From Sinonovacula constricta (Eukaryota > Mollusca > Bivalvia > Cardiida > Solecurtidae), in the NCBI GenBank assembly GCA_007844125.1, contig CM017562.1, positions 59,341,029 through 59,405,028 on the forward strand: DNA of 64,000 nt. Direction: 5' to 3'. Below the pieces are notes generated by a model. The model was not told where the DNA came from. It did no database searches and worked only from the letters and a program-made list of their open reading frames with translations. Below are positions 51,441 to 64,000 of the stretch, one piece after another. A program made the position numbers and the translations under genes. Numbering within the stretch: the stretch's first letter is position 1; each line of letters begins with the position of its first letter.

Positions 51441-52559
51441 GGTTCAGATTAAACCTGTTTGTTGAAATATTGTTCTATGGCTTTCACTGGAGAACAATTG
51501 TAACAATAATGCATAGATGCCGACATAAAAACGGGAACAGGGTAAATGGAAATCAATGGGAGTTTGCTGGTTCAACAATTCTGACAACAAAGCAAACAAA
51601 AGAATTCAATTTCGGCCGCCGGCTATTATGAGGACTATATATACAATTTAAATAGACAATACCGTGTTTACTATAGCCACATCAATATTCTTCCTATACT
51701 TATAATTCATTTCGTCTGAATCACTTTAATCAAAACTTTTAATCCAGATGGAATCACTTTATTTTATATTTCTAAGAAAATTCCAAAACGAAACACTAGT
51801 TTAAGTATTCTGACAATTCTATCACTCAATCTGAATTCAGAGTTAAACACAGACGCGTGCGCTTCAAGAAAGGAAATAATAACTTGCATCAGTTGGTTCA
51901 ATAAAAGAGTAAAAAAATAATTAAGTCAAAGAAAATATATTTGAATAATATGATTTTATAACGCCACGCAACAAAATGTCTTGCAGGTATATGTTTAAAG
52001 AACATTTCTTCATGAAATTAAGAGTCATTATTTCAAGAAATTGACAATTTTACATAAATTAAATTGCATAAATTACAAATTCCTTCTATTTGACAAAAGG
52101 AAACACGAAGGATAATATGTCGATTTAATAAGAAGTATTGCTGTTATTGCACGTAATTTGACAGGTCATTAAAAGCAACGAAAATAAGCAAATGGGAAGG
52201 TCCCTATCAGCTTGGTGTTCAACAGTTATGTAGAAGGGCGCAGCACATCGCGTTTCGTAAGTACAACGCAATTAAATTTAGTTCATTAAATTTAAATATG
52301 GAAAATGTATACAATTAACAAATTAAAGGCTATCATATTATTATTATAAAATATTATTTTGTTATTTATTTATAATGTGAGTTTCTCTGACAGTTTATTT
52401 TCAAATAATCATAATCATCTAAATATTTTGTTCATAATAAATACACAGAAAGTCTTGAATAAAAACAACAACATGTAAATATAACTTATATCGTGACATA
52501 TTTTCGCCTTCTGATAATTAACATTTTCCATAATTCTGCGGGGTCTCGTGAAAAATCGT

Positions 52560-53040
52560 GAAGTTTGTCATAATATGTACCAGGTATCACGAAATTATTA
52601 TTGGTTACCACGATGTTACATAATATGGTAAACAGGAAACTTTGCACGTTGTTAAATTTCTTCGCCACCATTTACCAATAAACTTTTCCCTAAGATTTGC
52701 ATACAATTTCATCATTTCCGTTTCCGACTTCCTCCCTCGGGTAACAATTCGCAATCACTGTATTCACCATTTAAAGAATTCCGGTGCGAAAGATTGTGGG
52801 TTCGAACCCCGGCAGCGACTAACCAATTGTAATACAAGTGGTACCAGTAAACATGTAGATACTCATGCTCGTATATCTGTGTGGTATCACTCCATGTGTA
52901 CACGGGCCACAGCATACTGTCACCATAAAGACAACACTCTAAGTCAGAAGTGCCATAAGTGGACATGGGCGAACGCATTTTAAAATATGTCTTATGATTG
53001 AAATGTGGAATCATAAAAGCCTTAAAATGTCACAAAAACG
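52560..53040 (+). other. Region with a SINE-like B box
   Basis: GGGTTCGAACCCCGGCA at about 52798-52814 is a perfect Pol III B box followed by tRNA-like sequence (GCGAC). No A box was found upstream, so it is a fragment of a tRNA-derived SINE. The remainder holds no recognised gene. Confidence 0.4.
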
Positions 53041-53059
53041 TTGATACTTTTCTTCATGA

Positions 53060-53130
53060 AAATATTTGAACACTGCTTTGGGGAATATGAGCATAATTTC
53101 TGCATAAACCTATACATAATGATTTGGCTT
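53060..53130. mobile_element. MITE family 1 fragment (E)
   Basis: AACACTGCTTTGGGGAATAT and GAGCATAATTTCTGCATAAA match the inner left part of copies C and D. The terminal repeats are absent. Confidence 0.5.
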
Positions 53131-53323
53131 TTGAAATTCGTGTCATTTTCCGCGTGGCTTTAATTCCAACGGGACTCTCGGGACACATTCCCGATACTAG
53201 TAGAATAGTAGAATTTGTAAATATTTGAAGAAAGCCTTTGAGCGCAAGTGAGCGCATTGAAGATGTGATCTGTAAGTTAAACATGGTGGCTACTGATGGC
53301 CTCTGTGTATACGCAAGCTGCAG

Positions 53324-53956
53324 GCGACCCGTGACTGGTTGTTGACCGGGGGTCCTGATTCTGACAGATTGTCCACACATCAGCCCCTGGCCATGTTGTT
53401 CAGTAGTTCAGGTAATGTCGTGATTTATATTACATGTACAGCTTTATACGTAATCAGCAATATACTCTGTCCTCGACCATTTACCGATATTTTTAGTATT
53501 AAATTCTGGTCCTTTCACTTGCCCACATTCTGAGAGGCTACACCAACTGCAGCCATCATAATTGTTACGTTTAACGTTGGGTCACGTAATCGTTCCTTCA
53601 GAATGCTAATGACTGCTGCCATATGTTATTCTGTCTGAACATTGACTGCGTCTCTAAAACCATCCCACAGATCTTTATTTTCTTACATACAGTAATTGTA
53701 CCTTGAACACTTGACCATTAATCATAAATTGTGCCATATTTTTTCAGTTACTCCATGTTGTGTTCTTCTACGAGATATACGTAGCAATATCTACTTATTA
53801 TCTATTTATTCGGCCGATTTTTTTCCTTTTGCGGCGGTTCGGTGCATGTTTATCGGTATTATTTTAGACCATATCCATATATTCTTGTCTAACCAATGGT
53901 TTACTATCGTGCCGAAAGGTCGCGGTAACATTGTAGCAGAATATGCCAAGAGTTGA
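53324..53956 (+). CDS. Possible two-exon gene fragment, unknown product
   Basis: A GC-richer segment at 53324-53411 follows a CTGCAG acceptor and ends at TTCAG|GTAATG. It encodes ATRDWLLTGGPDSDRLSTHQ then PLAMLFSSS. After an intron with a TTTTTTCAG acceptor, the phase-compatible frame at 53748-53956 continues as TPCCVLLRDIRSN and hydrophobic sequence to a stop. The first exon looks protein-like; the second is less convincing and the phase match could be chance. No upstream exon or start was found and no family recognised. Confidence 0.25.
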
Positions 53957-54049
53957 CGACTCATTGTCGATGTAATGCTGCAATGTTCCGATTTGAGAGT
54001 ATGTGTATTCTAAAGATGCTTATTTTTTGCTATTACAAGTGGGGTGCAG

Positions 54050-54523
54050 TTAAAGGTGGTATCCGACAGTTTGTCTATATCAAATACATGTAACAATAGC
54101 TAACCACTGCTTTTGGGGCATTATTCCTGCAGAGTCATACTTAAGTCTAAATAAAGACGAATAGAACAATAACGATCATGTTAGACAGTAAAAATAAAGA
54201 AAAAATACTCTAAACGTTCATTCGTTTCCAGCTCAATAACACACGCGATAGTCGTCAGCGCTAATCATATATCGACTTCAGAGCGGATTACCCGGACGAC
54301 AATTTGATGTGATCCTAAAACTTAGTGGTCACGTGGTTTTCTAAGTTTAAAATAGATATATGTGCAGCGTGGCTCGGATAGGAAAAAACCTGTTTGCAAT
54401 GACGGATGTGGATTTATACTTGCTTGTTCACACAGACGTAGAACATCAATGACAACTTTCTGCAGGACATACTTATGGTTATGTGAGAAAAAATAGGTCC
54501 AAATTGTGGGATACCGCCTTTTA
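54050..54523. mobile_element. MITE family 1, copy C (474 bp)
   Basis: The left end TTAAAGGTGGTATCCGACAG and the right end (reverse complement TAAAAGGCGGTATCCCACAA) are inverted repeats. The interior matches copy A at GGTCACGTGGTTTTC-like and CAGCGTGGCTCGGATAGGAA blocks. Confidence 0.85.
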
Positions 54524-54571
54524 TGTCTGTGTGGCTCATATGGTATGAATCCGACAATTGCCGATACGAAA

Positions 54572-55712
54572 CACATATAACGATAGTAAATCTAATACAT
54601 ATAACGATAGTATATCAAACACATTTAACGATAGTAAATCTAATACATATAACGATAGTATATCAAACACATTTAACGATAGTATAGAAAACACATATAA
54701 CGATAGTAAATCTAATACATATAACGATAGTATATCAAACACATTTAACGATAGTATAGAAAACACATATAACGATAGTAAATCTAATACATATAACGAT
54801 AGTATATCAAACACATATAACGGTGGTATAGCAAACACATATAAGGATAGTATATAATTCACATATAACGATAGTAAATCTAATACATATAACGATAGTA
54901 TAGCAAACACATATTACGGTGGTATAGCAAACACATATAAGGATAGTATATAATTCACATATAACGATAGTATATCAAACACATTTAACGATAGTATATC
55001 AAACACATATAACGATAGTAAATCTAATACATATAACGATAGTATAGCAAACACATATTACGGTGGTATAGCAAACACATATAAGGATAGTATATAATTC
55101 ACATATAACGATAGTATATCAAACACATTTAACGATAGTATATCAAACACATATAACGATAGTAAATCTAATACATATAACGATAGTATAGCAAACACAT
55201 ATTACGGTGGTATAGCAAACACATATAAGGATAGTATATAATTCACATATAACGATAGTAAATCTAATACATATAACGATAGTATATCAAACAAATATAA
55301 CGGTGGTATAGCAAACACATATAAGGATAGTATATAATTCACATATAACGATAGTAAATCTAATACATATAACGATAGTATAGCAAACACATATTACGGT
55401 GGTATAGCAAACACATATAAGGATAGTATATAATTCACATATAACGATAGTATATCAAACACATTTAACGATAGTATATCAAACACATATAACGATAGTG
55501 AATCTAATACATATAACGATAGTATAGCAAACACATATAACAGTAGTATATCATCAAACACATATAAGGATAGTATATCAAACACATATAAGGATAGTAT
55601 ATCATCAAATACATATAACGATAGTATATCATCAAATACATATAACGACAGTAGATCATCAAATACATATAACGACAGTAGATCATCAAATACATATAAC
55701 GACAGTAGATCA
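54572..55712. repeat. 24-bp minisatellite with 144-bp higher-order repeat
   Basis: About 47 units of the type ACATATAACGATAGTATATC AAAC, with variants AGTAAATCTAAT, TTACGGTGGTATAGC and AAGGATAGTATATAATTC. The TTACGGTGG variant recurs at 54913, 55057 and 55201 (spacing 144, six units) and again at 55393 (192). Units are a multiple of three, so frames such as NTYNDSIS on plus and LLSLYVFDI on minus stay open. They are not genes. Confidence 0.95.
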
Positions 55713-57008
55713 TTCTCTTTTCTCTTAACGCTTTTTGACACTGATAATTGACCATAATATATTTTTGCTTTCAGTTAAAACGACTTGGTGTCATTTTTGC
55801 AAAAGCACATAAAACTGAGCACCACTCGATCCGCACTTTCTATTTATATTTGATAAGTGTGTCACTTTAGAGCGAACGTATTGTTCAGGACTGTGAATCG
55901 CACCATGGGACTTTGGGTCCAAAATCTCGATCTGAATAAAACGACGAGAAAGATGACTCAAGGAAATGCCCATTTACAAAGCAACCAATGAATTTTCCCT
56001 CATATGTATGTACAATATTTAGATAAGAATTATTAAAAAGCTGAATTTATTCAGTAAAACAGTTTAATAATGACAGATGGAAACGAAATCGAAAGTTAGC
56101 TTTCTTTATTTGTGGTCAACTTGCTTGAATAAAGTATCGCAGGATTAGTACATACATTTACCTGGGTAACCATTCATCACACGGGAGCACTGACTCTTAC
56201 AATCTAGAGACTGCATCATACTGAATAACAAATTGCATATTTATTTTTTTATTTTTAAGTATACATTGTATGTTTTAAATGATATTATTTTAAAATACGC
56301 AATTCATGTGAACAACAATCCTGCCCTATGGTATCATTTCCGTACAATTAAGTACAGCGAACAAGGTAACAAATCTGTGCTCAATGACACAATCTGGAGA
56401 AAAAACATAACACTGTTATTTGAACTTACACATAACTCTCCAGTTGTACACGTGTATCAGGATTGATTGAAGTTTAACTATTTATTGTGTTGTTGTTGTT
56501 GTTGTTGTTGTTTTATAAATGATAGAAATATTTTGCTTGAAAATATAATATCGCTAATGATATTTTTAATAAAAGGTGTGTTTTCCAGAGGCTCTAATAA
56601 TGTCCTAGTTTAACTAAATAAAATAGAATTTAAATGTCACAACAACAAAGTGTCATGAAAATTCATTAACCCTGACCAAGTTGTGTCAGGAATGGCACGA
56701 AACCATTCGTATTTTATATAAACTTACCATCATGTAAGGTAGATGTAACTTTGTTATGTTATCTTTGTACAACCGCGACTTGAAAGGTCTACCGGAGGAG
56801 TCAAACATTATTCTAAAATAATAAAAAATATACAACAGTTTGGAATAAAACTATTTATCCACAACGAGATGTTTAACAAGACCTAGTTCGGAGCATTTGT
56901 AAAATTTATTCAATATAGAATTCTTAAAACTGCTTAGAGTGACATGGCATGTTCTTTATTCACTTTAAAATATATTTGTACTTTTCTGTACAAACGACAC
57001 ATTTAAAA
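55713..57008. other. Spacer between the 24-bp and 36-bp arrays
   Basis: No gene recognised. A TTG microsatellite lies at about 56489-56513. An open frame at 56233-56466 ends in LLFELTHNSPVVHVYQD but has no known domain. Confidence 0.4.
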
Positions 57009-60000
57009 TGCTGATGTTACACCGTTACTCCTATGTACATTAAATACTGATGTTACACCGTTACTCCTATGTACATTAAATACTGATGTTACACCGTTAC
57101 TCCTATGTACAGTAAATACTGATGTTACACCGTTACTCCTATGTACATAAAATACTAATGTTACACCGTTACTCCTATGTACAGTAAATACTGATGTTAC
57201 ACCGTTACTCCTATGTACATTAAATACTGATGTTACACCGTTACTCCTATGTACAGTAAATACTGATGTTACACCGTTACTCCTATGTACAGTAAATACT
57301 GATGTTACACCGTTACTCCTATGTACAGTAAATACTGATGTTACACCGTTACTCCTATGTACAGTAAATACTGATGTTACACCGTTACTCCTATGTACAG
57401 TAAATACTGATGTTACACCGTTACTCCTATGTACAGTAAATACTGATGCTACACCGTTACTCCTATGTACAGTAAATACTGATGTTACACCGTTACTCCT
57501 ATGTACATTAAATACTAATGTTACACCGTTACTCCTATGTACAGTAAATACTGATGTTACAACAACACAAAAACAACCCGTTACTCCTATGTACAGTAAA
57601 TACTGATGTTACACCGTTACTCCTATGTACAGTAATACTGATGTTACACGTTACTCCTATGTACAGTAAATACTGATGTTACACAACAACAACAACAACA
57701 CCGTTACTCCTATGTACAGTAAATACTGATGTTACACAACACAACGTTACTCTCCTATGTACAGTAAATACTGATGTTACACCGTTACTCCTATGTACAT
57801 AAATACTGATGTTACACCGTTACTCCTATGTACATTAAATACTGAATGTTTACACACGTTACTCCTATGTACATTAAATACTAATGTTACACAAACAACG
57901 TTACTCCTATGTACATTAAATACTAATGTTACAACCGTTACTTCTATGTACATTAATACTATGTTACAACCGTTACTCCTATGTACATTAAATACTGATG
58001 TTACAACCGTTACTCCTATGTACATTAAATACTGATGTTACAACACATTACTCCTATGTACATTAAATACTAATTTACAACCGTTACTCCTATGTACATT
58101 AAATACTAATGTTACACCGTTACTCCTATGTACATTAAATACTGATGTTAACACCGTTACTTCTATGTACATTAATACTAATGTTACACCGTTACTCCTA
58201 TGTACAGTAATACTGATGTTACAACCGTTACTCCTCCTATGTACATTAAATACTGATGTTACAAACAAACCGTTACTCTCTATGTACATTAAATACTAAT
58301 GTTACACCGTTACTCCTATGTACATTAAATACTGATGTTACACCGTTACTCCTATGTACATTAAATACTAATGTTACACCGTTACTCCTATGTACATTAA
58401 ATACTGATGTTACACCGTTACTCCTATGTACATTAAATACTGATGTTACACCGTTACTCCTATGTACATTAAATACTGATGTTACACCGTTACTCCTATG
58501 TACATTAAATACTGATGTTGCACCGTTACTCCTATGTACATTAAATACTGATGTTACACCGTTACTCCTATGCACATTAAATACTAATGTTACACCGTTA
58601 CTCCTATGCACATTAAATACTGATGTTACACCATTACTCCTATGTACATTAAATACTGATGTTACACCGTTACTCCTATGTACATTAAATACTAATGTTA
58701 CACCGTTACTCCTATGTACATTAAATGTTGATGTTACACCGTTACTCCTATGTACAGTAAATACTGATGTAACACCGTTACTCCTATGTACAATTAATAC
58801 TGATGTTACACCGTTACTCCTATGTACATTAAATACTGATGTTACACCGTTACTCCTATGTACATTAAATGTTGATGTTACACCGTTACTCCTATGTACA
58901 GTAAATACTGATGTAACACCGTTACTCCTATGTACAATTAATACTGATGTTACACCGTTACTCCTATGTACAATTAATACTGATGTTACACCGTTACTCA
59001 TATGTACATTAAATACTGATGTTACACCGTTACTCCTATGTACATTAAATACTGATGTTACACCGTTACTCCTATGTACAGTAAATACTGATGTTACACC
59101 GTTACTCCGATGTACAATTAATACTGATGTTACACCGTTACTCATATGTACATTAAATACTGATGTTACACCGTTACTCCTATGTACATTAAATACTGAT
59201 GTTACACAAACGTTTACTCTCTATGTACATAAATACTGATGTTACACCGTTACTCCTATGTACAGTAAATACTGATGTTACACCGTTACTCATATGTACA
59301 ATTAATACTGATGTTACACCGTTACTCCTATGTACATTTAATGCTGATGTTACACCGTTACTCCTATGTACAGTAAATACTGATGTTACACCTTTACTCA
59401 TATGTACAGTAAATACTGATGTTACACCGTTACTCATATGTACAATTAATACTGATGTTACACCGTTACTCCGATGTACATTTAATACTGATGTTACACC
59501 GTTACTCCTATGTACAGTAAAAACTGATGTTACACCGTTACTCCTATGTACATTTAATGCTGATGTTACACCGTTACTCCTATGTACATTAAATACTGAT
59601 GTTACACCTTTACTCCGATGTACATTTAATACTGATGTTACACCGTTACTCCTATGTACAGTAAATACTGATGTTACACCTTTACTCATATGTACATTAA
59701 ATACTGATGTTACACCGTTACTCCTATGTACATTAAATACTGATGTTACACCGTTACTCCTATGTACATTAAATACTGATGTTACACCGTTACTCCTATG
59801 TACATTAAATACTGATGTTACACCTTTACTCCGATGTACATTTAATACTGATGTTACACCGTTACTCCTATGTACATTAAATACTGATGTTACACCGTTA
59901 CTCCTATGTACAATTAATACTGATGTTACACCTTTACTCCGATGTACATTTAATACTGATGTTACACCTTTACTCATATGTACATTAAATACTGATGTTA

Positions 60001-60932
60001 CACCGTTACTCCTATGTACATTTAATGCTGATGTTACACCGTTACTCCTATGTACATTAAATACTGATGTTACACCGTTACTCCTATGTACATTAAATAC
60101 TGATGTTACACCGTTACTCCTATGTACATTTAATGCTGATGTTACACCGTTACTCATATGTACAGTAAATACTGATGTTACACCGTTACTCCTATGTACA
60201 TTTAATGCTGATGTTACACCGTTACTCCTATGTACATTAAATACTGATGTTACACCGTTACTCCTATGTACAGTAAATACTGATGTTACACCGTTACTCC
60301 TATGTACAGTAAATACTGATGTTACACCGTTACTCCTATGTACATTTAATGCTGATGTTACACCGTTACTCCTATGTACATTAAATACTGATGTTACACC
60401 GTTACTCCTATGTACATTAAATACTGATGTTACACCGTTACTCCTGTGTACATTTAATGCTGATGTTACACCGTTACTCATATGTACAGTAAATACTGAT
60501 GTTACACCGTTACTCCTATGTACATTTAATGCTGATGTTACACCGTTACTCCTATGTACATTAAATACTGATGTTACACCGTTACTCCTATGTACATTAA
60601 ATACTGATGTTACACCGTTACTCCTATGTACAGTAAATGCTGATGTTACACCGTTACTCCTATGTACATTAAATACTGATGTTACACCTTTACTCCGATG
60701 TACATTTAATGCTGATGTTACACCGTTACTCATATGTACATTAAATACTGATGTTACACCGTTACTCCTATGTACATTAAATACTGATGTTACACCGTTA
60801 CTCCTATGTACAGTAAATGCTGATGTTACACTTTTACTCATATGTACATTAAATACTGATGTTACACCTTTACTCCTATGTACATTTAATGCTGATGTTG
60901 CACCGTTACTCCTATGTACAGTAAATGCTGCA
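57009..60932. repeat. 36-bp satellite, about 109 copies
   Basis: The unit is TGTTACACCGTTACTCCTAT followed by GTACAGTAAATACTGA or variants (ACATTAAATACTGA, ACATTTAATGCTGA, ACAATTAATACTGA; CATATG or CGATG in place of CTATG). In the right part, variant units repeat with a 324-bp (nine-unit) period: ATGCTGATG at 60025, 60133 and 60205 recurs at 60349, 60457 and 60529. A four-unit (144-bp) repeat lies near 58.73 and 58.87 kb. Because 36 is a multiple of three and stops are absent, frames of about 600 codons are open on both strands (12-residue periods LLLCTLNTDVTP and NGVTSVFNVHRS). No evidence supports either as a gene. Confidence 0.97.
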
Positions 60933-60949
60933 CTGCGTAGTAACACCTT

Positions 60950-63900
60950 CCATACCGGTTATTTCAAAAACATTGTGTTACATGGTATGCCAAACAGGGA
61001 CTGTCACGCCAAATTTCATACAAAATTGCGGTAATGGGTAATTTCTTTGGAAAAGGGCTAAAATATAAACATTTTTAACTTTAGACAAAAGTGGTTATAC
61101 AAAGTAAGAAGCTGCTTGCTTCCGTTCATATGTGAAGTATGTTCCGATCATGACTAAATGGTATTTAATTAATTATCAGTCTATGTGGGCACTACATTCA
61201 ACAAGTATTTCAGTTTATGAACATTTGTCATTGAGGTTATACATAGTTTAAGAGTAGTTAAAAAAACTGAAGTAATTGCTTAAACTAAATTCTAACGAAT
61301 CCTCTTAGAAATTAAAGTACATATAAAGCAGGAATCGTTAAAGTTTGTTTGCAACATAATCTACAAAAAGTAAAATCGAGTCTTCGCAGGACCTGTAAAT
61401 CCTAACCCCGGAGTTTTTATTGTACCATCAAGCATTGGTGTCATGGTTATATATTGTCCTATGACGTATACTTGTGTACTGATTATTGTTATTACTTGCA
61501 ATTAAACATGTGCGTATTTAATTCCAAAACTACATTGTTTGTTATTCGTGTGCTATACAAAATGTGAACACAAGTCCTGGGTATTGTCTTCGTAAATACT
61601 GCATGCAACCAGACCAGAATGTCCAGATACAACATAACATATTGGTCCTATGGTGGCTTGATATCTTCATATGGAAATAGCTTGGTATTGGTGTAATAAA
61701 TCATCCTGCCATAGGTATGTGTTTCTCCGTCAGAAGAGGGACTCAGCTAGAACAACAACAAGAAGTGTTTACTACCAGTTACCATTATGTGCTTACCATA
61801 TTAAATCCTTAACAATATAACATTTAAGGCAATTTTTTATGCATGTTCCTCTGGTAACGAAATAAATATAAGTTACACATTTTTTTTCTAACAGAAGTAC
61901 TTAAACTGTACTTATTTGTGTCTATATACCTATATTTTCTCAAATTTGACATCTCTATCAATATCCAAAATTTGGAGTTTTATAAGAAGAAAAAAAACGT
62001 GACTCTTTTAATTCTTCCAGGATAACGAATACAAATTTAAATGTCAGCCTCCTTCAAGTCATATGTAATATACATTGTATTTTCATTTCGGTAATTGTGT
62101 TTGGTGAAGCGTACGTTATATCACCATCGTAACAACTAATTCTAATTAACTTGGACTTCTCGCATTGTCAGAAACCGGCGCACGTGTGATGGACACTAAA
62201 ACACATGGGGGCCGGATGTGAGCTGACATCTGGTGTCGACTGATAGTATGTTGTTACAAGCTTTACCAGGCTATGAAACACTGTAATGGCTGGAACAGAA
62301 TGAATGACTAACGTTTTTGAATTCTTGAAACAAAACCGGAAAAACACCATCGCGATTGCCATAAATTTCTTTGACTTTGTTATGGTACATAAAGCAAAAA
62401 AGTGGTTGGGAAAAAAAATGAAAAATGACCAATCTGTGCTTGCAATTGTTTGTTTTCTGTTTTAAGTTCAATTAAACAAGAGTTGAAGTATTTTGAAGTA
62501 TTTATTGGGTTGTATAAGTTGCATGCGGTTGAAAATAAAGCAAAATATTGTCAGTCGCTTGGGCCGATTTGTCGGAATAAAACGACTCTCTGCATTTTCC
62601 TGTGGCAAGTGTCATTGTGGTATAAAAATTTAAGAACAAAAATACATTGCTGTTTTACCAATATCTCTTAAAAGATGTTTAAATTACCAAATGAAATATC
62701 AATACATTTAGACAATATCCAATACGAATGGTGCAGCATATGTCATATACACGTGAAGGCCAATTGTTCGAGCCTATTCAACAAACTATATAAGGCGAAG
62801 TACTTATCGTTTGTTTCCGCGGATGTCCGTCGCTGTCATGAGCCAAATGATGTATTTTAATGTTTAAAACATAGAATGGCTATCCTTAATGTTAAGCAAA
62901 AATATTCTTGTGTCAGCGAGTTTCTTAATTTACAGAAAATAGGCCAAGGGATTACTTTCCCTTGCAGCGTACTACGTAAGGCACTACCCAGAGGTGGCGG
63001 ATGCGCACTTGCGTCCCCACAACTGAAGAGTGAAAAAGGACAGATAATCATACTTTCGAAAGAGGCCTATAGCGAGGATGCACTCAGTTAATTAACATCT
63101 GCTGGCTGAACATTTCGTTTAGTGCACAGGCAATAAAATCATACATAATAGATTTTTTTTTTATAGATTGTTCGATTTTTTCCTGGCACTTATTGTAAAA
63201 TCAAACGTCAAACTTTTTTACCCATATGTCATGGTCATCTTGTGCAACGTGCGGAACGAAAAGGAACACAATGCAAATTGTATAAAAAAAAAAATAAATA
63301 AATAAAACTGTGCATTACATCCTGCAACTGGATTTTACTGAATTTGTGTCCGGTTTAAATATTGCATGGATTGGAGCAGATGTTTACAACTCATTTTATA
63401 AAAGATTTATGAAATTTGTTTGTTTGTGGTTTGAAATTGTCAATGCGTATAATATATACTGTATATTATACCCTTGTAGAACACAATATACAACACATGC
63501 ATGTGTATAGTTTACTGTGTTACTGTGGATGCGAAAATGGGTTCAAAGATTGGCAAATTGCAGTCCAATATATTATTTTTTTATAAGTGCATACATTTTA
63601 AGAACCAGGAAAAGTATAATTATGTTTGATAGCTTGTTAAAACGTTCGGTAAACAAAGGAAAAATATTCTTGCACTACAAAACTTAATGCTGACACATTT
63701 AATTATTCATAAAAACAAAATGACTGCTGGCAGTTATTGTAGCTTATTGAAAACGATGAATAATTGAACTGCTAGAACTGCTATCAGCATACCAATGGCA
63801 GGCCAGTCCCTGTGTGGAACTCTTATCGTAATTGAAATATTTCAACTAGGTGTTTCACTGGAGCGGTAATATGAATAATGCATTGGTAATGAAATGTTTA

Positions 63901-64000
63901 CCTGTATGACTTAGCTTTTTACCTGTAAAACTTTAAATTAACCATAAGACCTAATTGATGCGTCGCAAGATAACACCTTGTATTAAAGTTTGAGCTATGC
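60950..64000. other. Right-end intergenic region, no gene recognised
   Basis: AT-rich with scattered short frames. 62675-62860 and 62876-63091 are the most protein-like (VLRKALPRGGGCALASPQLK) but have no recognised domain or convincing splice sites. No tandem arrays or transposon ends were found. Confidence 0.35.

Noticed and set aside
54536..55755. NTYNDSIS / LLSLYVFDI repeat proteins
   Set aside because: By-products of the 24-bp array on opposite strands; no start context or unique domain.
58256..61034. Long open frames (about 611 codons plus, 585 codons minus) as protein genes
   Set aside because: They are exact translations of the 36-bp satellite. Both strands are open at once, there is no non-repetitive domain, and the ends fade into unrelated sequence.

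Overview
This is an AT-rich animal nuclear contig. Genes are split by GT-AG introns, microsatellites are common, and there are no bacterial gene arrangements. A dispersed repeat at 14.1-14.5 kb looks, from memory, like one common in bivalve genomes, so a marine bivalve mollusc is the best guess. This was not checked by any search.

Layout. (1) 0.15-21.65 kb: one minus-strand gene whose 12 coding exons I could join by hand into a 566-residue protein. It has an acidic middle, a GNAT acetyltransferase fold and a C-terminal coiled coil. Its introns hold a GAT microsatellite, a 29-bp minisatellite, a MITE and the bivalve-type repeat. (2) 22-32.4 kb: transposon-rich. It holds a tRNA-derived SINE, a decayed hAT element with a frameshifted transposase, a degenerate MITE, and a 4.47-kb Mutator-like element. 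That element has terminal inverted repeats of about 450 bp and carries an intact two-exon SGNH-hydrolase gene plus the 3' part of a MULE transposase. (3) 32.4-41.7 kb: satellite DNA. A 28-bp minisatellite of about 4.3 kb is split from its first copies by a 3.4-kb insertion, which carries a 1-kb TG-rich tract and a second MITE. A 31/32-bp array follows. (4) 41.7-54 kb: mostly single-copy or decayed sequence with MITEs, SINE fragments, short duplications, a triple CACGTG repeat and a few possible exons. (5) 54.5-61 kb: a 24-bp array with 144-bp higher-order repeats and a 3.9-kb 36-bp satellite, part of which has a 324-bp higher-order period. (6) 61-64 kb: nothing recognised.

The GNAT gene is the only convincing host gene. 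The most notable items are the SGNH-hydrolase cargo of the Mutator-like element, a 36-bp block (34 identical) shared between that element's ends and the interior of the unrelated hAT element, and six unrelated arrays (five extended) with unit lengths between 24 and 36 bp. The longest open frames in the window are by-products of satellites and are not annotated as genes.
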